Origin: Flavobacterium sp. AED
GTDB taxonomy: Bacteria; Bacteroidota; Bacteroidia; Flavobacteriales; Flavobacteriaceae
Direction of reading: 5' to 3'
NCBI RefSeq assembly: GCF_000812945.1
Contig: NZ_JSYM01000005.1
Coordinates: forward strand, 62,001-126,000
Length of the DNA stretch: 64,000 nucleotides
Shown here: one piece after another, positions 55,758-64,000 of the stretch
Numbering within the stretch: position 1 is the first letter of the stretch
How the letters are laid out: every line of letters begins with the position of its first letter
Notes under the pieces: model-generated
What the model saw: the letters and a program-made list of their open reading frames with translations, nothing else
Databases searched by the model: none
What the model was told of the DNA's origin: nothing
Translations under genes and position numbers: made by a program

Positions 55758-57341
55758 ATGAATAAACTTTTTTTTAGATTGCTTGTATTGTTGATGAGTT
55801 TGTCCCTGATAGGAATTATTCTTGTTCAGGTGTATTGGTTTAATACCTCATTTAAGAATAATGATGAACAATTTAAATTTCATGTTAAGCAAGTTATTGG
55901 TAATGTGGCAGATAAGCTTCAGCAGCAAGAGGCTTATAGTTTTTATGATAAATACAATCATTATAAAGACAGTACAGGAAAGATTCCTAAAAAAAATGAT
56001 TTATTAGAATTTTATTATGTTCAAAAAAATCCTAGAACGAATAAAACAATAATATATTCAAATAGTATTATATCTGAAGATTACAATATTTCGTCAACGT
56101 TCTTTGATAAAAAATTTGATAGCGAAAGGTTTAAGAGTTTTAATTCTAAACGTGTTACCGAAGTTTATAACAATAATAATATTGATAATCCAGGTGTTCA
56201 ACAAAGTTTGATACCTGATGTTCGAATTGAAAAATCTGGAAATTTAGATGTTTTAGATAATGCACAGTTTGAAATTTTCTTTAAAGATATTGCTTCGGCA
56301 ATGCCTCTTGAAGAAAGGGTTTCAAAAGAAATATTAAATAAACTCATCAAAAAAGAATTAGAAGAATATGGTGTTAATACCAAATTTGAGTTCGGAATTT
56401 ATAATAATAATTTGGCGACTAAAATAAAATCTAAAGATTTTAAATATGACAAAAACGCCACATATTCTATTCCAATATTTACTGACAATGAAGGAAATAG
56501 TAAATACCAATTATTGGTTACTTTTCCTCATAAAAAGAAATATTTATTGTCAGATCTCGTTAGTATAACTATACTATCAATCATATTTACGCTTATTATT
56601 CTCATCGCATATTCAAGTGCTTTGAACCAATTGATTCGTCAACGTCATATATCTGAAATTAAAACAGATTTTATTAATAATATGACACATGAGTTTAAAA
56701 CTCCTATTGCGACTATTAATTTGGCTTTGGATGCCATTAAAAATCCAAAAATTATTGATGATAAAGAGAAGGTCTTTAGGTACCTCCAAATGATTAGGGA
56801 TGAAAATAAACGAATGCACGCACAGGTTGAGAATGTTTTAAGGATTTCTAAACTGGAGAAAAAAGAATTGGATATTAATAAAGATTCTAATAATATCCAT
56901 GATGTAATTAATGATGCTATTGAACATGTTAATTTGATATTAGAAGATAGAGAAGGAACTATTACTAGTCATTTTGATGCCAATAGAACTACCGTTTTAA
57001 TAAATGATGTTCATTTCACGAATGTGCTTGTAAATATTTTAGAAAATGCCATAAAATATTCTCCAAATACACCAATAATCGACGTGTTTACTGAAAATGT
57101 AAAAGATATGGTTATTATAAAAGTAAGAGACAATGGCTTAGGGATGAGTAAGGTAGCTCAAAAAAGAATCTTTGAAAAATTTTATAGAGAACATACAGGA
57201 GATATACATAATGTTAAAGGGCACGGACTCGGTTTAGCGTATGTAAAAAGAATAGTTGAAGACCATAACGGTCAAGTTTATGTAGAAAGTGAAAAGGGAA
57301 AAGGAAGTACCTTCATAATAAAATTACCATTAATAAATTAG
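55758..57341 (+). CDS. Sensor histidine kinase
   Basis: The 527-residue protein has a first membrane helix (about 7-27), a large periplasmic region to about 262, and a second helix (266-286). The kinase core carries phosphoacceptor H311 in NNMTHEFKTPI, the N box ILENAIKYSPNT, G1 RDNGLGM and G2 GHGLGLAYVK. It should phosphorylate the response regulator encoded four bases downstream. The sensed signal is unknown. The sequence resembles the RprX group of Bacteroidota kinases, but I would not assign the name. The candidate promoter suggests a leaderless mRNA. Confidence 0.93.
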   Translation: MNKLFFRLLVLLMSLSLIGIILVQVYWFNTSFKNNDEQFKFHVKQVIGNVADKLQQQEAYSFYDKYNHYKDSTGKIPKKNDLLEFYYVQKNPRTNKTIIYSNSIISEDYNISSTFFDKKFDSERFKSFNSKRVTEVYNNNNIDNPGVQQSLIPDVRIEKSGNLDVLDNAQFEIFFKDIASAMPLEERVSKEILNKLIKKELEEYGVNTKFEFGIYNNNLATKIKSKDFKYDKNATYSIPIFTDNEGNSKYQLLVTFPHKKKYLLSDLVSITILSIIFTLIILIAYSSALNQLIRQRHISEIKTDFINNMTHEFKTPIATINLALDAIKNPKIIDDKEKVFRYLQMIRDENKRMHAQVENVLRISKLEKKELDINKDSNNIHDVINDAIEHVNLILEDREGTITSHFDANRTTVLINDVHFTNVLVNILENAIKYSPNTPIIDVFTENVKDMVIIKVRDNGLGMSKVAQKRIFEKFYREHTGDIHNVKGHGLGLAYVKRIVEDHNGQVYVESEKGKGSTFIIKLPLIN

Positions 57342-57345
57342 GAAT

Positions 57346-58062
57346 ATGGAAAATGTAAATAAAAAAATACTTTTAGTGGAGGATGACCTTAATTTTGGTG
57401 CAGTACTAAAAGATTATTTAATGCTAAATGATTTCGATGTCACTTTGGCTAAAAATGGAATGGAAGGATTTGAAAAGTTCAAAAAAGATACTTATGATTT
57501 GTGTATTCTAGATGTAATGATGCCATATAAAGATGGATATACACTAGCTAAAGAAATCAGAGAAAAGAATAATGAAGTGCCTATTATTTTCTTGACTGCT
57601 AAATCTATGAAAGAGGATGTATTGAAAGGATATAAAGCAGGTGCCGATGATTATTTGAATAAACCTTTCGATTCTGAAGTTTTGTTAATGAAAATCAAAG
57701 CCATCATTCAAAGAAAATCTTCTGATACCAAAGCGGAACAAGTACAATTTGAATTTAATATTGGTAAATTCCATTTGAATTCTAAACTTCGTTTCTTAAC
57801 TTTTGCAGATGAGGAACCAATTAAATTATCTCCAAAAGAGAATGAATTATTAAAAATGTTGATTCTTCATGAAAATGATTTGATGCCAAGAGAATTAGCC
57901 TTAACAAAAATATGGAGAGATGATAACTACTTTACTTCAAGAAGTATGGATGTGTACATCGCTAAATTAAGAAAATACCTGAAACTGGATGAAGATGTTG
58001 AAATCTTGAACATTCATGGTGAAGGATTCCGATTAGTTGTTAAGAATAAAACAGCAGTATAA
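57346..58062 (+). CDS. OmpR-family response regulator
   Basis: The 238-residue protein has a receiver domain (1-120) with acceptor D56 in LCILDVMMPYKDG, T/K residues in FLTAKS and LNKPFDSEV, and a winged-helix DNA-binding domain (about 132-233) with LSPKENELLKML and RSMDVYIAKLRKYL. It is the partner of the kinase four bases upstream. Target genes are unknown. A perfect terminator follows directly at 58062-58095. Confidence 0.95.
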   Translation: MENVNKKILLVEDDLNFGAVLKDYLMLNDFDVTLAKNGMEGFEKFKKDTYDLCILDVMMPYKDGYTLAKEIREKNNEVPIIFLTAKSMKEDVLKGYKAGADDYLNKPFDSEVLLMKIKAIIQRKSSDTKAEQVQFEFNIGKFHLNSKLRFLTFADEEPIKLSPKENELLKMLILHENDLMPRELALTKIWRDDNYFTSRSMDVYIAKLRKYLKLDEDVEILNIHGEGFRLVVKNKTAV

Positions 58063-58095
58063 AAAAAAAGCTCCGAGAAATCGGAGCTTTTTTTT
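58062..58095 (+). terminator. Terminator of the two-component operon
   Basis: AAAAAAAAGCTCCGA (58062-58076) pairs perfectly with TCGGAGCTTTTTTTT (58081-58095) over a GAAA tetraloop. It begins at the stop codon of the response regulator. Confidence 0.95.
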
Positions 58096-58152
58096 GGGAG
58101 TTATTTATTTCGTCAGTTTGCTTAAGGGGTTTGTTGAAATAATAAATTTATT

Positions 58153-58893
58153 CTATTTCCAATTTAATTGTAAAGCGAAGCTGGTTTTATCTTCTTTCGT
58201 AATACTGAAAATGGTTTCATTTTCAGAAATATTTTCATGAATGATTACTTTATCTTTTAAAGATAATTCTTTTAAGAAATTCATTTCAAAACTTTTAATC
58301 TCTTGATTCAGAATTAATTTTTCGTCAACTAAATCTAAACACCATTCAAGGTATTTTACATTGTTGACATGATTTACAATATCTAAATCGGACAAGAATA
58401 CTGTTTTTTCAAAAACGATCTCTTTTTCATGATTGAAGTTTATTTTAGAAAAACCTTCCTGAGTGGCTCTTTTTTCAGGATATAATTCAAAATGTTCATA
58501 CGGTAAAGCTAATCCTTCCGGTCTGCGGGTTTTAGTGTTGAAAACAGCCCAGAAAGTCTCACAACCTACAATTTTCTTGCCATTCACATGCATTTCTAAA
58601 GCACGCACAGAACGGGAATTTTCTAGTGAATTGATCCACGTTTTTACAGTTACAAGATCCCCCCATTTGGGTAATTTAGTAATTTCAACACGCATTCTGC
58701 TCAAAACCCAAGCTTGGTTGAATTCTTGCATATCCAAAAAACTAATCCCACCAATTTCTGAATGTGCCGCAGCCGTTAACTGCAAAATATTACACAAATC
58801 AGTATATTTTAAAAAACCATTTGGTGCACATTGTGTAAAATTGATTTCCCAATCTTTGCTTAGAATGGATGTGAAGTTAGGAGAGATGGGCAT
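58153..58893 (-). CDS. Acyl-ACP thioesterase
   Basis: The 246-residue protein has the double-hotdog fold of FatA-like acyl-ACP thioesterases (PF01643 type). The catalytic block DLDIVNHVNNVKYLEW near 171-186 carries Asp, Asn and His as in plant FatA. RMRVEITKLPKWGDLVTV near 67-84 is the first conserved strand region. It releases fatty acids from acyl carrier protein, or acts on related thioesters. It is cytosolic and transcribed alone toward the two-component operon. 57 bases separate its start from the miaA stop. Confidence 0.85.
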   Translation of the reverse strand: MPISPNFTSILSKDWEINFTQCAPNGFLKYTDLCNILQLTAAAHSEIGGISFLDMQEFNQAWVLSRMRVEITKLPKWGDLVTVKTWINSLENSRSVRALEMHVNGKKIVGCETFWAVFNTKTRRPEGLALPYEHFELYPEKRATQEGFSKINFNHEKEIVFEKTVFLSDLDIVNHVNNVKYLEWCLDLVDEKLILNQEIKSFEMNFLKELSLKDKVIIHENISENETIFSITKEDKTSFALQLNWK

Positions 58894-58950
58894 ATTTGTG
58901 ACTTTTAATTATTAAGAAAGCAGTTTGAAATTGATTGCTTTATTTAAGTT

Positions 58951-59868
58951 TTATTTTTTTGAATTTACATAATCAACAATAACTTCATATGGAGTTTCAA
59001 AATCAAACCATTTAGTATTTTCATTTCTTTTGAACCAAGTGAGTTGTCGTTTAGAAAACCGTCGGGTGTTTTTCTTTATTTCTTCAATGGCAAATTCTAA
59101 TGATATTTCTCTGTCAAAATAACTAAATAATTCTCTATAACCTACAGTTTGTAAGGCATTCAACTCTTTATTTGGGAATACTGTTTTTGCTTCCGCCAAA
59201 AGTCCTTCGTTCATCATGATGTCAACACGTTGATTGATTCGGTTATAAATTATTTTTCTGTCGGCTTCTAAGCCAATTAAAATAGGGGTAAAGTTACGCG
59301 TGTTTTGCTTCTGGTTTAAAAAAGAAGAATACGGTTTTCCAGAACCCAAACATACTTCCACAAAACGCATCATTCGTTGTGGGTTTTGCAAAGTTTGAGG
59401 ATTTTCGATTGTCAAGCTTTTATAATAATCGGAATCTAGCGTTTCTAGTCTTTGTTGTAAATATCCAATTCCTAATTTTTCATAATTAGCGGTTATTTCA
59501 GCACGTACTACAGCGTCAATTTCGGGAAATTCATCAAAACCTTTCAGAATTGCATCTACGTATAATCCTGAACCACCAACCAGAATCGCATAATCATTCG
59601 TCAAGAATAATTCATTGAGTTTGGCAATGGCTTCTTTCTCAAAATCACCTACGGTGTAATTTTCGAATATGGATTTGTTTTGGATGAAATGATGTGGTGC
59701 TGCCGCCAATTCTGCTTCACTTGGTACAGCCGTCCCAATAGTCATTTCCTTGAAAAACTGTCGGCTGTCGCAGGAAAGAATAGCACATTTGAAATAATTG
59801 GCTAATACTATACTCAAGGAAGTTTTTCCTATAGCCGTTGGTCCGATAATGGTTATTAAGTATTTCAT
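58951..59868 (-). CDS. miaA: tRNA dimethylallyltransferase
   Basis: From the ATG at 59868 the protein has 305 residues, the usual MiaA length, and begins MKYLITIIGPTAIGKTSLS with the Walker A loop. SCDSRQFFKEMTIGTAVPS near 36-54 and YVDAILKGFDEFP follow. YRELFSYF and RFSKRQLTWFKRN near the end are typical. It adds dimethylallyl to A37 of UNN-reading tRNAs. A longer frame starting at 59943 would run into the repeat at 59875-60016 and is less plausible. Confidence 0.93.
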   Translation of the reverse strand: MKYLITIIGPTAIGKTSLSIVLANYFKCAILSCDSRQFFKEMTIGTAVPSEAELAAAPHHFIQNKSIFENYTVGDFEKEAIAKLNELFLTNDYAILVGGSGLYVDAILKGFDEFPEIDAVVRAEITANYEKLGIGYLQQRLETLDSDYYKSLTIENPQTLQNPQRMMRFVEVCLGSGKPYSSFLNQKQNTRNFTPILIGLEADRKIIYNRINQRVDIMMNEGLLAEAKTVFPNKELNALQTVGYRELFSYFDREISLEFAIEEIKKNTRRFSKRQLTWFKRNENTKWFDFETPYEVIVDYVNSKK

Positions 59869-59874
59869 ATTTTT

Positions 59875-60016
59875 TAGCCCAGATGGAAACGAAAACCCCG
59901 GAGTTAGGAAAGTTATTTTTTCTTGGTGTAAAAGAGCGACCAAAGGAAGCTCCTTTTATGCCTTAGAAAAACAACTTGAATAACGAGGAGTTGCAGTGTA
60001 CAGCTGGAATTGCTTC
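59875..60016 (+). repeat. Dispersed hairpin repeat, copy 4 (diverged)
   Basis: It begins TAGCCCAGATGG and ends CAGCTGGAATTGCTTC, like copy 1 (TAGCCCCGATAG and AGCGGGAATTAGCTCC). The middle is longer and its strongest fold is a short stem around AAAGGAAGCTCCTTT. It fills the gap between miaA and the ion-channel gene. Confidence 0.5.
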
Positions 60017-60025
60017 AAATTAGTA

Positions 60026-60859
60026 TTATTTTAAAACTGCACCACAATGGTAACAGTGTTTTGCGTTATAATTATGCCCTTCTGTTCCACAATTCGGACA
60101 AGGATTAATCTTACCAGACACTGTTTTTTTATGAAAATTGTTAGCAAATTCTGCTGTGACAATTCCCGTTGGGACCGCGATAATGCCATAGCCCATTATC
60201 ATTACTAATGATGCAATGCCTTGTCCTAATGGCGTTATTGGAGAAATGTCTCCATAGCCTACTGTCGTGAGTGTTACTATAGTCCAGTAGATACTAATAG
60301 GAATACTGGTAAAACCACCTTCTTTTCCTTCAACGACATACATTAAAGAACCTATTATGATACTGCTGATTAGCATAAAGTAAATGAAAATCAATATTTT
60401 TCCCCTACTGGCAATCAAGGCTTCTTTCAAGTGAGTAGATTGACTGGAGAATTGTGGGTGTTTCAAAATCTTGAATAATCTCAGTAATCGTAGTGCGCGG
60501 ACAATTGTTAATATGCTTGTTCCAAAATAAAACAAGGACAAATACATGGGTAAAGTGGCTATCAAATCAATTATGCCATAGAAACTGAAAATGTATTTTA
60601 ATGGTTTCTTGAGGGATATAATTCGAAGTACGTATTCTAAAGTAAAGAAAATGGTGATAATCCATTCCAGTATAATAAGTTCATGATGGTATTTTATATC
60701 AAAACCTTTGACTGTTTCCAGCATAACTATGAAGACACTCAGCACAATAATTCCTAAAAGAACGAGGTCAAATAATCGTCCGGAGGCTGTATTCGTCCCG
60801 TAAATTACAATATTGGTTTGTTGTCTAAAATCATCAAATCTTGATTTTATTGTTTTCAT
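60026..60859 (-). CDS. Voltage-gated-like potassium channel with C-terminal zinc ribbon
   Basis: The 277-residue protein has six membrane segments. S1-S4 cover about 28-160, S4 being basic (ILTIVRALRLLRLFKILK). The pore loop carries the selectivity filter TVGYGD in TIVTLTTVGYGDISP near 190-204. After S6, residues about 252-277 (CPNCGTEGHNYNAKHCYHCG) form a two-CxxC zinc-ribbon-like knuckle, unusual for this family. It should conduct potassium. The ribbon may be a regulatory or binding module. It lies 26 bases downstream of the exonuclease gene on the same strand. Confidence 0.9.
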   Translation of the reverse strand: MKTIKSRFDDFRQQTNIVIYGTNTASGRLFDLVLLGIIVLSVFIVMLETVKGFDIKYHHELIILEWIITIFFTLEYVLRIISLKKPLKYIFSFYGIIDLIATLPMYLSLFYFGTSILTIVRALRLLRLFKILKHPQFSSQSTHLKEALIASRGKILIFIYFMLISSIIIGSLMYVVEGKEGGFTSIPISIYWTIVTLTTVGYGDISPITPLGQGIASLVMIMGYGIIAVPTGIVTAEFANNFHKKTVSGKINPCPNCGTEGHNYNAKHCYHCGAVLK

Positions 60860-60885
60860 ATTTATTGTGAATTAATAGAATATGA

Positions 60886-62247
60886 TTAAAATCGTATAAT
60901 TTTGAGCGTTTTACTTTTCCGGACATGACTTTGAATAATATTTCGAGTGTCACGATTGTTCTGCATTGGGATTATGATGTTTCTAAGGATTTCGATATTG
61001 TTAATTTGGTAATTTAAATCATAAAAAGCATATCCTTTGTAAATCCCATTTTCGATTAAAACCGCACTGCGCTCGTTGATGGTTCTTCCTCTGTCTACAA
61101 GGACCATGTTTTGATTTTCGAAACTGTTTTTATCTATAAATTCCTGAACTCTTGCGTTGTATTCTTCAACAGAAACTTCCCCAATGCAAGCACCATCACA
61201 TTCTTTTATAGTGTATTGAAAACAGTTTGTTTTAGAAGCATACAAACCCGTTAATTTTTGACATAAATTGTAATGGGAAGTGATTCTGAACAACGCATTT
61301 TTTCCTTCTTGTAATGAAGTAAACGAAGTTATTTCTTTTTTTCGGCCGTCTGCTTTTTGAAGTTTCAAATTGAGATATCCCTTTTCGTCTTTTTCGGCAT
61401 ACAAAGCCAATTGGAAAATGCTCTTTCTTTGTGCCCGATTATGAATTGGTTTATTGACTTTTATTTCTTCGCTTTCTTTTAAAAGAGCAATTAGTTCACT
61501 TCCGGTTTCATCGTATGTTACTGTGAAAACTTCGGCTTGTATTTTTTTGCATTTAATAGAAGTTCCAGTAAAATGTTGGTTGATGCGTTTTTTGATATTT
61601 CGGCTTTTACCAATATAAATCAAATTCCCTTTTTCGTTATGAATATAATACGTTCCGGTTTTTGCGGGTAAACTTGCAACAATGTCTAATAATTTGGGAG
61701 CAATTCCTTTTTCAATTTCTAGTTTAATGAAATCTTTGACAATTTCTTTTTCTAAATCTTTCTCCAAAAGGATTTTGAATAATTTCACTGTTGCCAATGC
61801 ATCACCACTAGCTCGGTGTCTATCAGCCATTGGAATGCCAAGGGCACGAACCAGTTTTCCTAAACTATGGGATGGTTGCTCCGGTAATAATTTTTTTGAC
61901 AATTCGACTGTACAAAGCGTTCTTGCTTCAAAATCATAGCCTAATCGTCTGAATTCGGTTCTTAATATTCTGTAATCAAAGGAAGCATTATGAGCGACAA
62001 TAACACAATCATTTGTCATTTCGATGATGCGTTTGGCTACTTCAAAAAACTTGGGAGCGGAGCGCAACATTGCGTTATTAATTCCAGTCAGTTTCACTAC
62101 AAAAGGCTGAATTGGAATTTCGGGATTGACTAAACTAATGAATTGATCCACAACTTCATGACCATCAAATTTATAGATGGCGATTTCAGTGATTCCTTCT
62201 TCGTTGAATTGTCCTCCAGTGGTTTCTATGTCGAGTATTGCGTACAA
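60886..62247 (-). CDS. Exonuclease (DEDDh) fused to GIY-YIG nuclease domain
   Basis: The 453-residue protein starts with a DNA polymerase III epsilon-like exonuclease (1-170). D6 and E8 in AILDIETTGG, D in HNASFDYRIL near 97, and HRASGDALAT near 143-152 form DEDDh. After a linker, a GIY-YIG domain resembling UvrC/Cho begins near 197 (GTYYIHNEKGNLIYIGKSRN) and runs to about 285. The rest has a UvrC-like cysteine-containing segment (CDGACIGEVS near 350-359). The pair of nucleases suggests a repair role. This architecture is known as a minor epsilon-like family. It is cytosolic. Confidence 0.88.
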   Translation of the reverse strand: MYAILDIETTGGQFNEEGITEIAIYKFDGHEVVDQFISLVNPEIPIQPFVVKLTGINNAMLRSAPKFFEVAKRIIEMTNDCVIVAHNASFDYRILRTEFRRLGYDFEARTLCTVELSKKLLPEQPSHSLGKLVRALGIPMADRHRASGDALATVKLFKILLEKDLEKEIVKDFIKLEIEKGIAPKLLDIVASLPAKTGTYYIHNEKGNLIYIGKSRNIKKRINQHFTGTSIKCKKIQAEVFTVTYDETGSELIALLKESEEIKVNKPIHNRAQRKSIFQLALYAEKDEKGYLNLKLQKADGRKKEITSFTSLQEGKNALFRITSHYNLCQKLTGLYASKTNCFQYTIKECDGACIGEVSVEEYNARVQEFIDKNSFENQNMVLVDRGRTINERSAVLIENGIYKGYAFYDLNYQINNIEILRNIIIPMQNNRDTRNIIQSHVRKSKTLKIIRF

Positions 62248-62344
62248 ATTTTAGTCTTCAGTGTTCCGTTTTTAGTAATCAGTTTTTTAGCAGTAATTTT
62301 CAAATCTGAAATTAAAAATAGTTAATCCTCAATCAAAAATCAAA

Positions 62345-62998
62345 TTATCTTCCTCCAAAGATACTACTTCCTATTCGAACCATCGTACTTCCGCATTCAA
62401 TTGCGAGTTGATAATCACCGGACATTCCCATTGATAATGTAGAGACGCGATTCATCGTTTCTGTACGAATCGCATCAAAAATTGATTTCAAATGAAGGAA
62501 TTCTTTTTTGATTTGCTCTTTATTATCAGTAAAAGTTGCCATTCCCATTAATCCTACAATTCGAATGTTTTTCATTTGCTGAAATTCACTTGAAGATAGG
62601 AGAGAAGCGAGTTCTTCTTCGTCGAGACCAAATTTAGTCTCCTCTTCGGCAATATGAATTTGCAATAGACAATCGATAACTCTATTGTTTTTTTGTGCTT
62701 GTTTGTTGATTTCCTGTACTAATTTCAAACTATCCACTCCATGAATCAAGCTCACAAATTGTGCCATAAATTTGACTTTATTGGTCTGAACATGTCCAAT
62801 CATATGCCACTTAATATCTTTGGGCATTTGTTCCCATTTCTCGGCCATTTCCTGGATTTTGTTTTCTCCGAAAATTCGTTGACCGGCTTCATAGGCTTCC
62901 ATCAAATCAGCAACTGGTTTGGTTTTTGAAACCGCAACAAGGGTTACCTGTTCAGGTAATGTGGATTTTATTTTGAGAAGGTTTTGTGCGATTGACAT
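62345..62998 (-). CDS. YggS-family PLP-binding protein
   Basis: The protein has 217 residues from the ATG at 62998 (MSIAQNLLKIKSTLPEQVTLVAVSKTKP). An upstream in-frame ATG at 63052 would overlap the dehydrogenase gene. It has the alanine-racemase-like TIM-barrel with the PLP lysine in AVSKTKP, and the family blocks FGENKIQEMAEKWE, HMIGHVQTNK and STLSMGMSGDYQLAI. YggS proteins bind PLP and help keep its level balanced. Its start is one base away from the stop of the dehydrogenase gene, so the two are translationally coupled. Confidence 0.92.
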   Translation of the reverse strand: MSIAQNLLKIKSTLPEQVTLVAVSKTKPVADLMEAYEAGQRIFGENKIQEMAEKWEQMPKDIKWHMIGHVQTNKVKFMAQFVSLIHGVDSLKLVQEINKQAQKNNRVIDCLLQIHIAEEETKFGLDEEELASLLSSSEFQQMKNIRIVGLMGMATFTDNKEQIKKEFLHLKSIFDAIRTETMNRVSTLSMGMSGDYQLAIECGSTMVRIGSSIFGGR

Positions 62999-62999
62999 A

Positions 63000-63887
63000 T
63001 TAAATAAATTGTTTAGCAATCTTCTCTGCTTTTTTGCTTTCAGAATAATCATAAAAACCTTCTCCGGTTTTTACTCCCATTTTTCCTGCACGAACCATGT
63101 TTACTAATAAAGGGCAAGGAGCATATTTTGGATTTTTGAATCCGTCGTACATTACGTTTAAAATGGCCAAACACACATCAAGACCAATAAAATCAGCTAG
63201 TTGTAACGGTCCCATCGGGTGACCCATTCCTAATTTCATAACCGTATCAATCTCATAAACACCCGCCACTTTGTTGTATAACGTTTCGATGGCTTCATTA
63301 ATCATGGGCATCAAAATTCTATTGGCAACAAAACCTGGATAATCATTTACTTCAACAGGTGTTTTACCTAATTTCTCAGATAAATCCATAATGATTTTAG
63401 TCACTTCGTCGCTCGTATTGTAACCACGAATGATTTCCACTAATTTCATAATTGGCACCGGATTCATAAAGTGCATTCCAATAACGCGCTCCGGATGTGC
63501 TACAACAGCTCCAATTTGTGTAATGGAAATCGAAGAAGTATTGGTTGCTAAAATCGTATTATGAGAACAAGCTTCGTTTAATTGCTTGAAAATATTTAGT
63601 TTCAATTCAACATTTTCCGTAGCTGCTTCAATCACTAAATCAACGCCTACAACACCATCTTTGATATCAGTATACGTGATTATATTGGTAATTGTTTTGG
63701 CTACATCTTCTTGAGTGATGGTTCCTTTGGTTAACATTCGGTCTAAATTGGCAGCAATAGTTGCCATTCCTTTATCCAAAGACTTTTCGGAAACATCAAT
63801 TAATTTTACGGTAAAACCACTTTGGGCAAAAGTATGGGCAATTCCGTTTCCCATTGTTCCTGCTCCGATTACAGCTATTGTTTTCAT
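63000..63887 (-). CDS. 3-Hydroxyacyl-CoA (3-hydroxybutyryl-CoA) dehydrogenase
   Basis: From the ATG at 63887 the protein has 295 residues and begins MKTIAVIGAGTMGNGIAHTFAQSG, the NAD-binding Rossmann loop. Family blocks are ATNTSSISITQIG near 109-121, GMHFMNPVPIMKLVEIIRG near 133-151 and YPGFVANRILMPMINEA near 180-196. The C-terminal domain has GMGHPMGPLQLADFIGLD. It oxidises 3-hydroxyacyl-CoA in fatty-acid or butyrate metabolism. It is upstream of and coupled to yggS. The promoter is probably in the AT-rich segment beyond 63887. Confidence 0.92.
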   Translation of the reverse strand: MKTIAVIGAGTMGNGIAHTFAQSGFTVKLIDVSEKSLDKGMATIAANLDRMLTKGTITQEDVAKTITNIITYTDIKDGVVGVDLVIEAATENVELKLNIFKQLNEACSHNTILATNTSSISITQIGAVVAHPERVIGMHFMNPVPIMKLVEIIRGYNTSDEVTKIIMDLSEKLGKTPVEVNDYPGFVANRILMPMINEAIETLYNKVAGVYEIDTVMKLGMGHPMGPLQLADFIGLDVCLAILNVMYDGFKNPKYAPCPLLVNMVRAGKMGVKTGEGFYDYSESKKAEKIAKQFI

Positions 63888-63908
63888 TGGTATTTTGTTT
63901 AAAGTCAA

Positions 63909-63960
63909 AAAAGTTTAAAGTTTAAAGTGCTATTAAATCCTTTAAACCTTAAACTTTTAA
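63909..63960. other. AT-rich inverted repeat upstream of the dehydrogenase gene
   Basis: AAGTTTAAAGTTTAAAG and CTTTAAACCTTAAACTT are inverted over 17 positions with one mismatch, around a 12-base loop. The text is a simple AAAGTTT-type repeat, often seen between Flavobacterium genes. Nothing else is recognised between 63888 and the window edge. Confidence 0.4.
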
Positions 63961-64000
63961 CGTATTTTTTAATTTATTTTTTAAAACAATTGATAATTTG

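Noticed and set aside
59869..59943. Longer N-terminus for miaA starting at 59943
   Set aside because: It would place 25 residues encoded by a repeat before the universally N-terminal GPTAIGKTS loop, and the resulting length exceeds the family norm.
62999..63052. Longer N-terminus for the YggS-type protein
   Set aside because: It overlaps the end of the coupled dehydrogenase gene; the ATG at 62998 gives the conserved start and the usual length.

Overview
The window looks like chromosomal DNA of a Flavobacteriaceae bacterium, most likely Flavobacterium or a close relative. The DNA is AT-rich. Recognisable promoters follow the Bacteroidota pattern (TTG, about 19-20 bases, TAnnTTTG) and Shine-Dalgarno sequences are largely absent. 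Several proteins are typical of Bacteroidota: the long RpoZ-type omega subunit, PorD (DUF4835), DUF6495, DUF6913, two TonB-dependent receptors with carboxypeptidase-regulatory-like N-termini, and a LytTR regulator. I found 58 protein-coding genes, one of them cut by the left edge, and no rRNA, tRNA, CRISPR array or insertion sequence. No gene-free stretch exceeds 300 bases; the longest (2347-2625, 3739-4024, 8788-9080) hold repeats and promoters.

Layout. 1-3.8 kb is the most accessory part: an edge-cut serine hydrolase, a DUF2461 protein, an abortive-infection-family protein and a two-gene AbiE-type toxin-antitoxin module with a palindromic operator. 4-9 kb holds dnaK with a cluster of hairpins behind it, a luciferase-like monooxygenase and fumC. 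9-22 kb is mostly envelope and lipid metabolism: a TonB receptor, arsC, a CPBP protease with menE, DoxX, an outer-membrane protein, an S41 lipoprotein, an acyl-CoA carboxylase beta subunit, lpxD, outer-membrane phospholipase A and an L,D-transpeptidase. 22-36 kb holds housekeeping enzymes: prfB with a programmed +1 frameshift, threonine aldolase, YbaB, oligopeptidase B, a cysteine-synthase-family enzyme, YebC, a Prc-type protease with gcvT, priA and a LytTR regulator.

36-47 kb holds the ribosomal operon rpsF-rpsR-rplI, a very large Oar-like TonB receptor, ligA, a 5'-nucleotidase split over two genes, and DUF6913-dapA. 47-53 kb is a conserved Bacteroidota operon, bamD-rpoZ-coaBC-porD-recN, under one good promoter. 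53-58 kb holds fabV, a glycosyltransferase with coaE, and a histidine kinase/response regulator pair. 58-64 kb is on the minus strand: acyl-ACP thioesterase, miaA, a potassium-channel-like protein, an exonuclease/GIY-YIG fusion, a YggS-type protein and 3-hydroxyacyl-CoA dehydrogenase.

The strongest non-genic signal is a dispersed structured repeat with four full-length or near-full copies (3767-3848, 8829-8952, 45241-45324 and the diverged 59875-60016) plus two half copies (2556-2580, 32664-32706). In three copies the central hairpin has changed sequence while staying paired, always with a 5-base loop. The toxin-antitoxin cassette lies between a half copy and a full copy in the same orientation.

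All assignments come from reading the sequence and recalling families; no database search was run.
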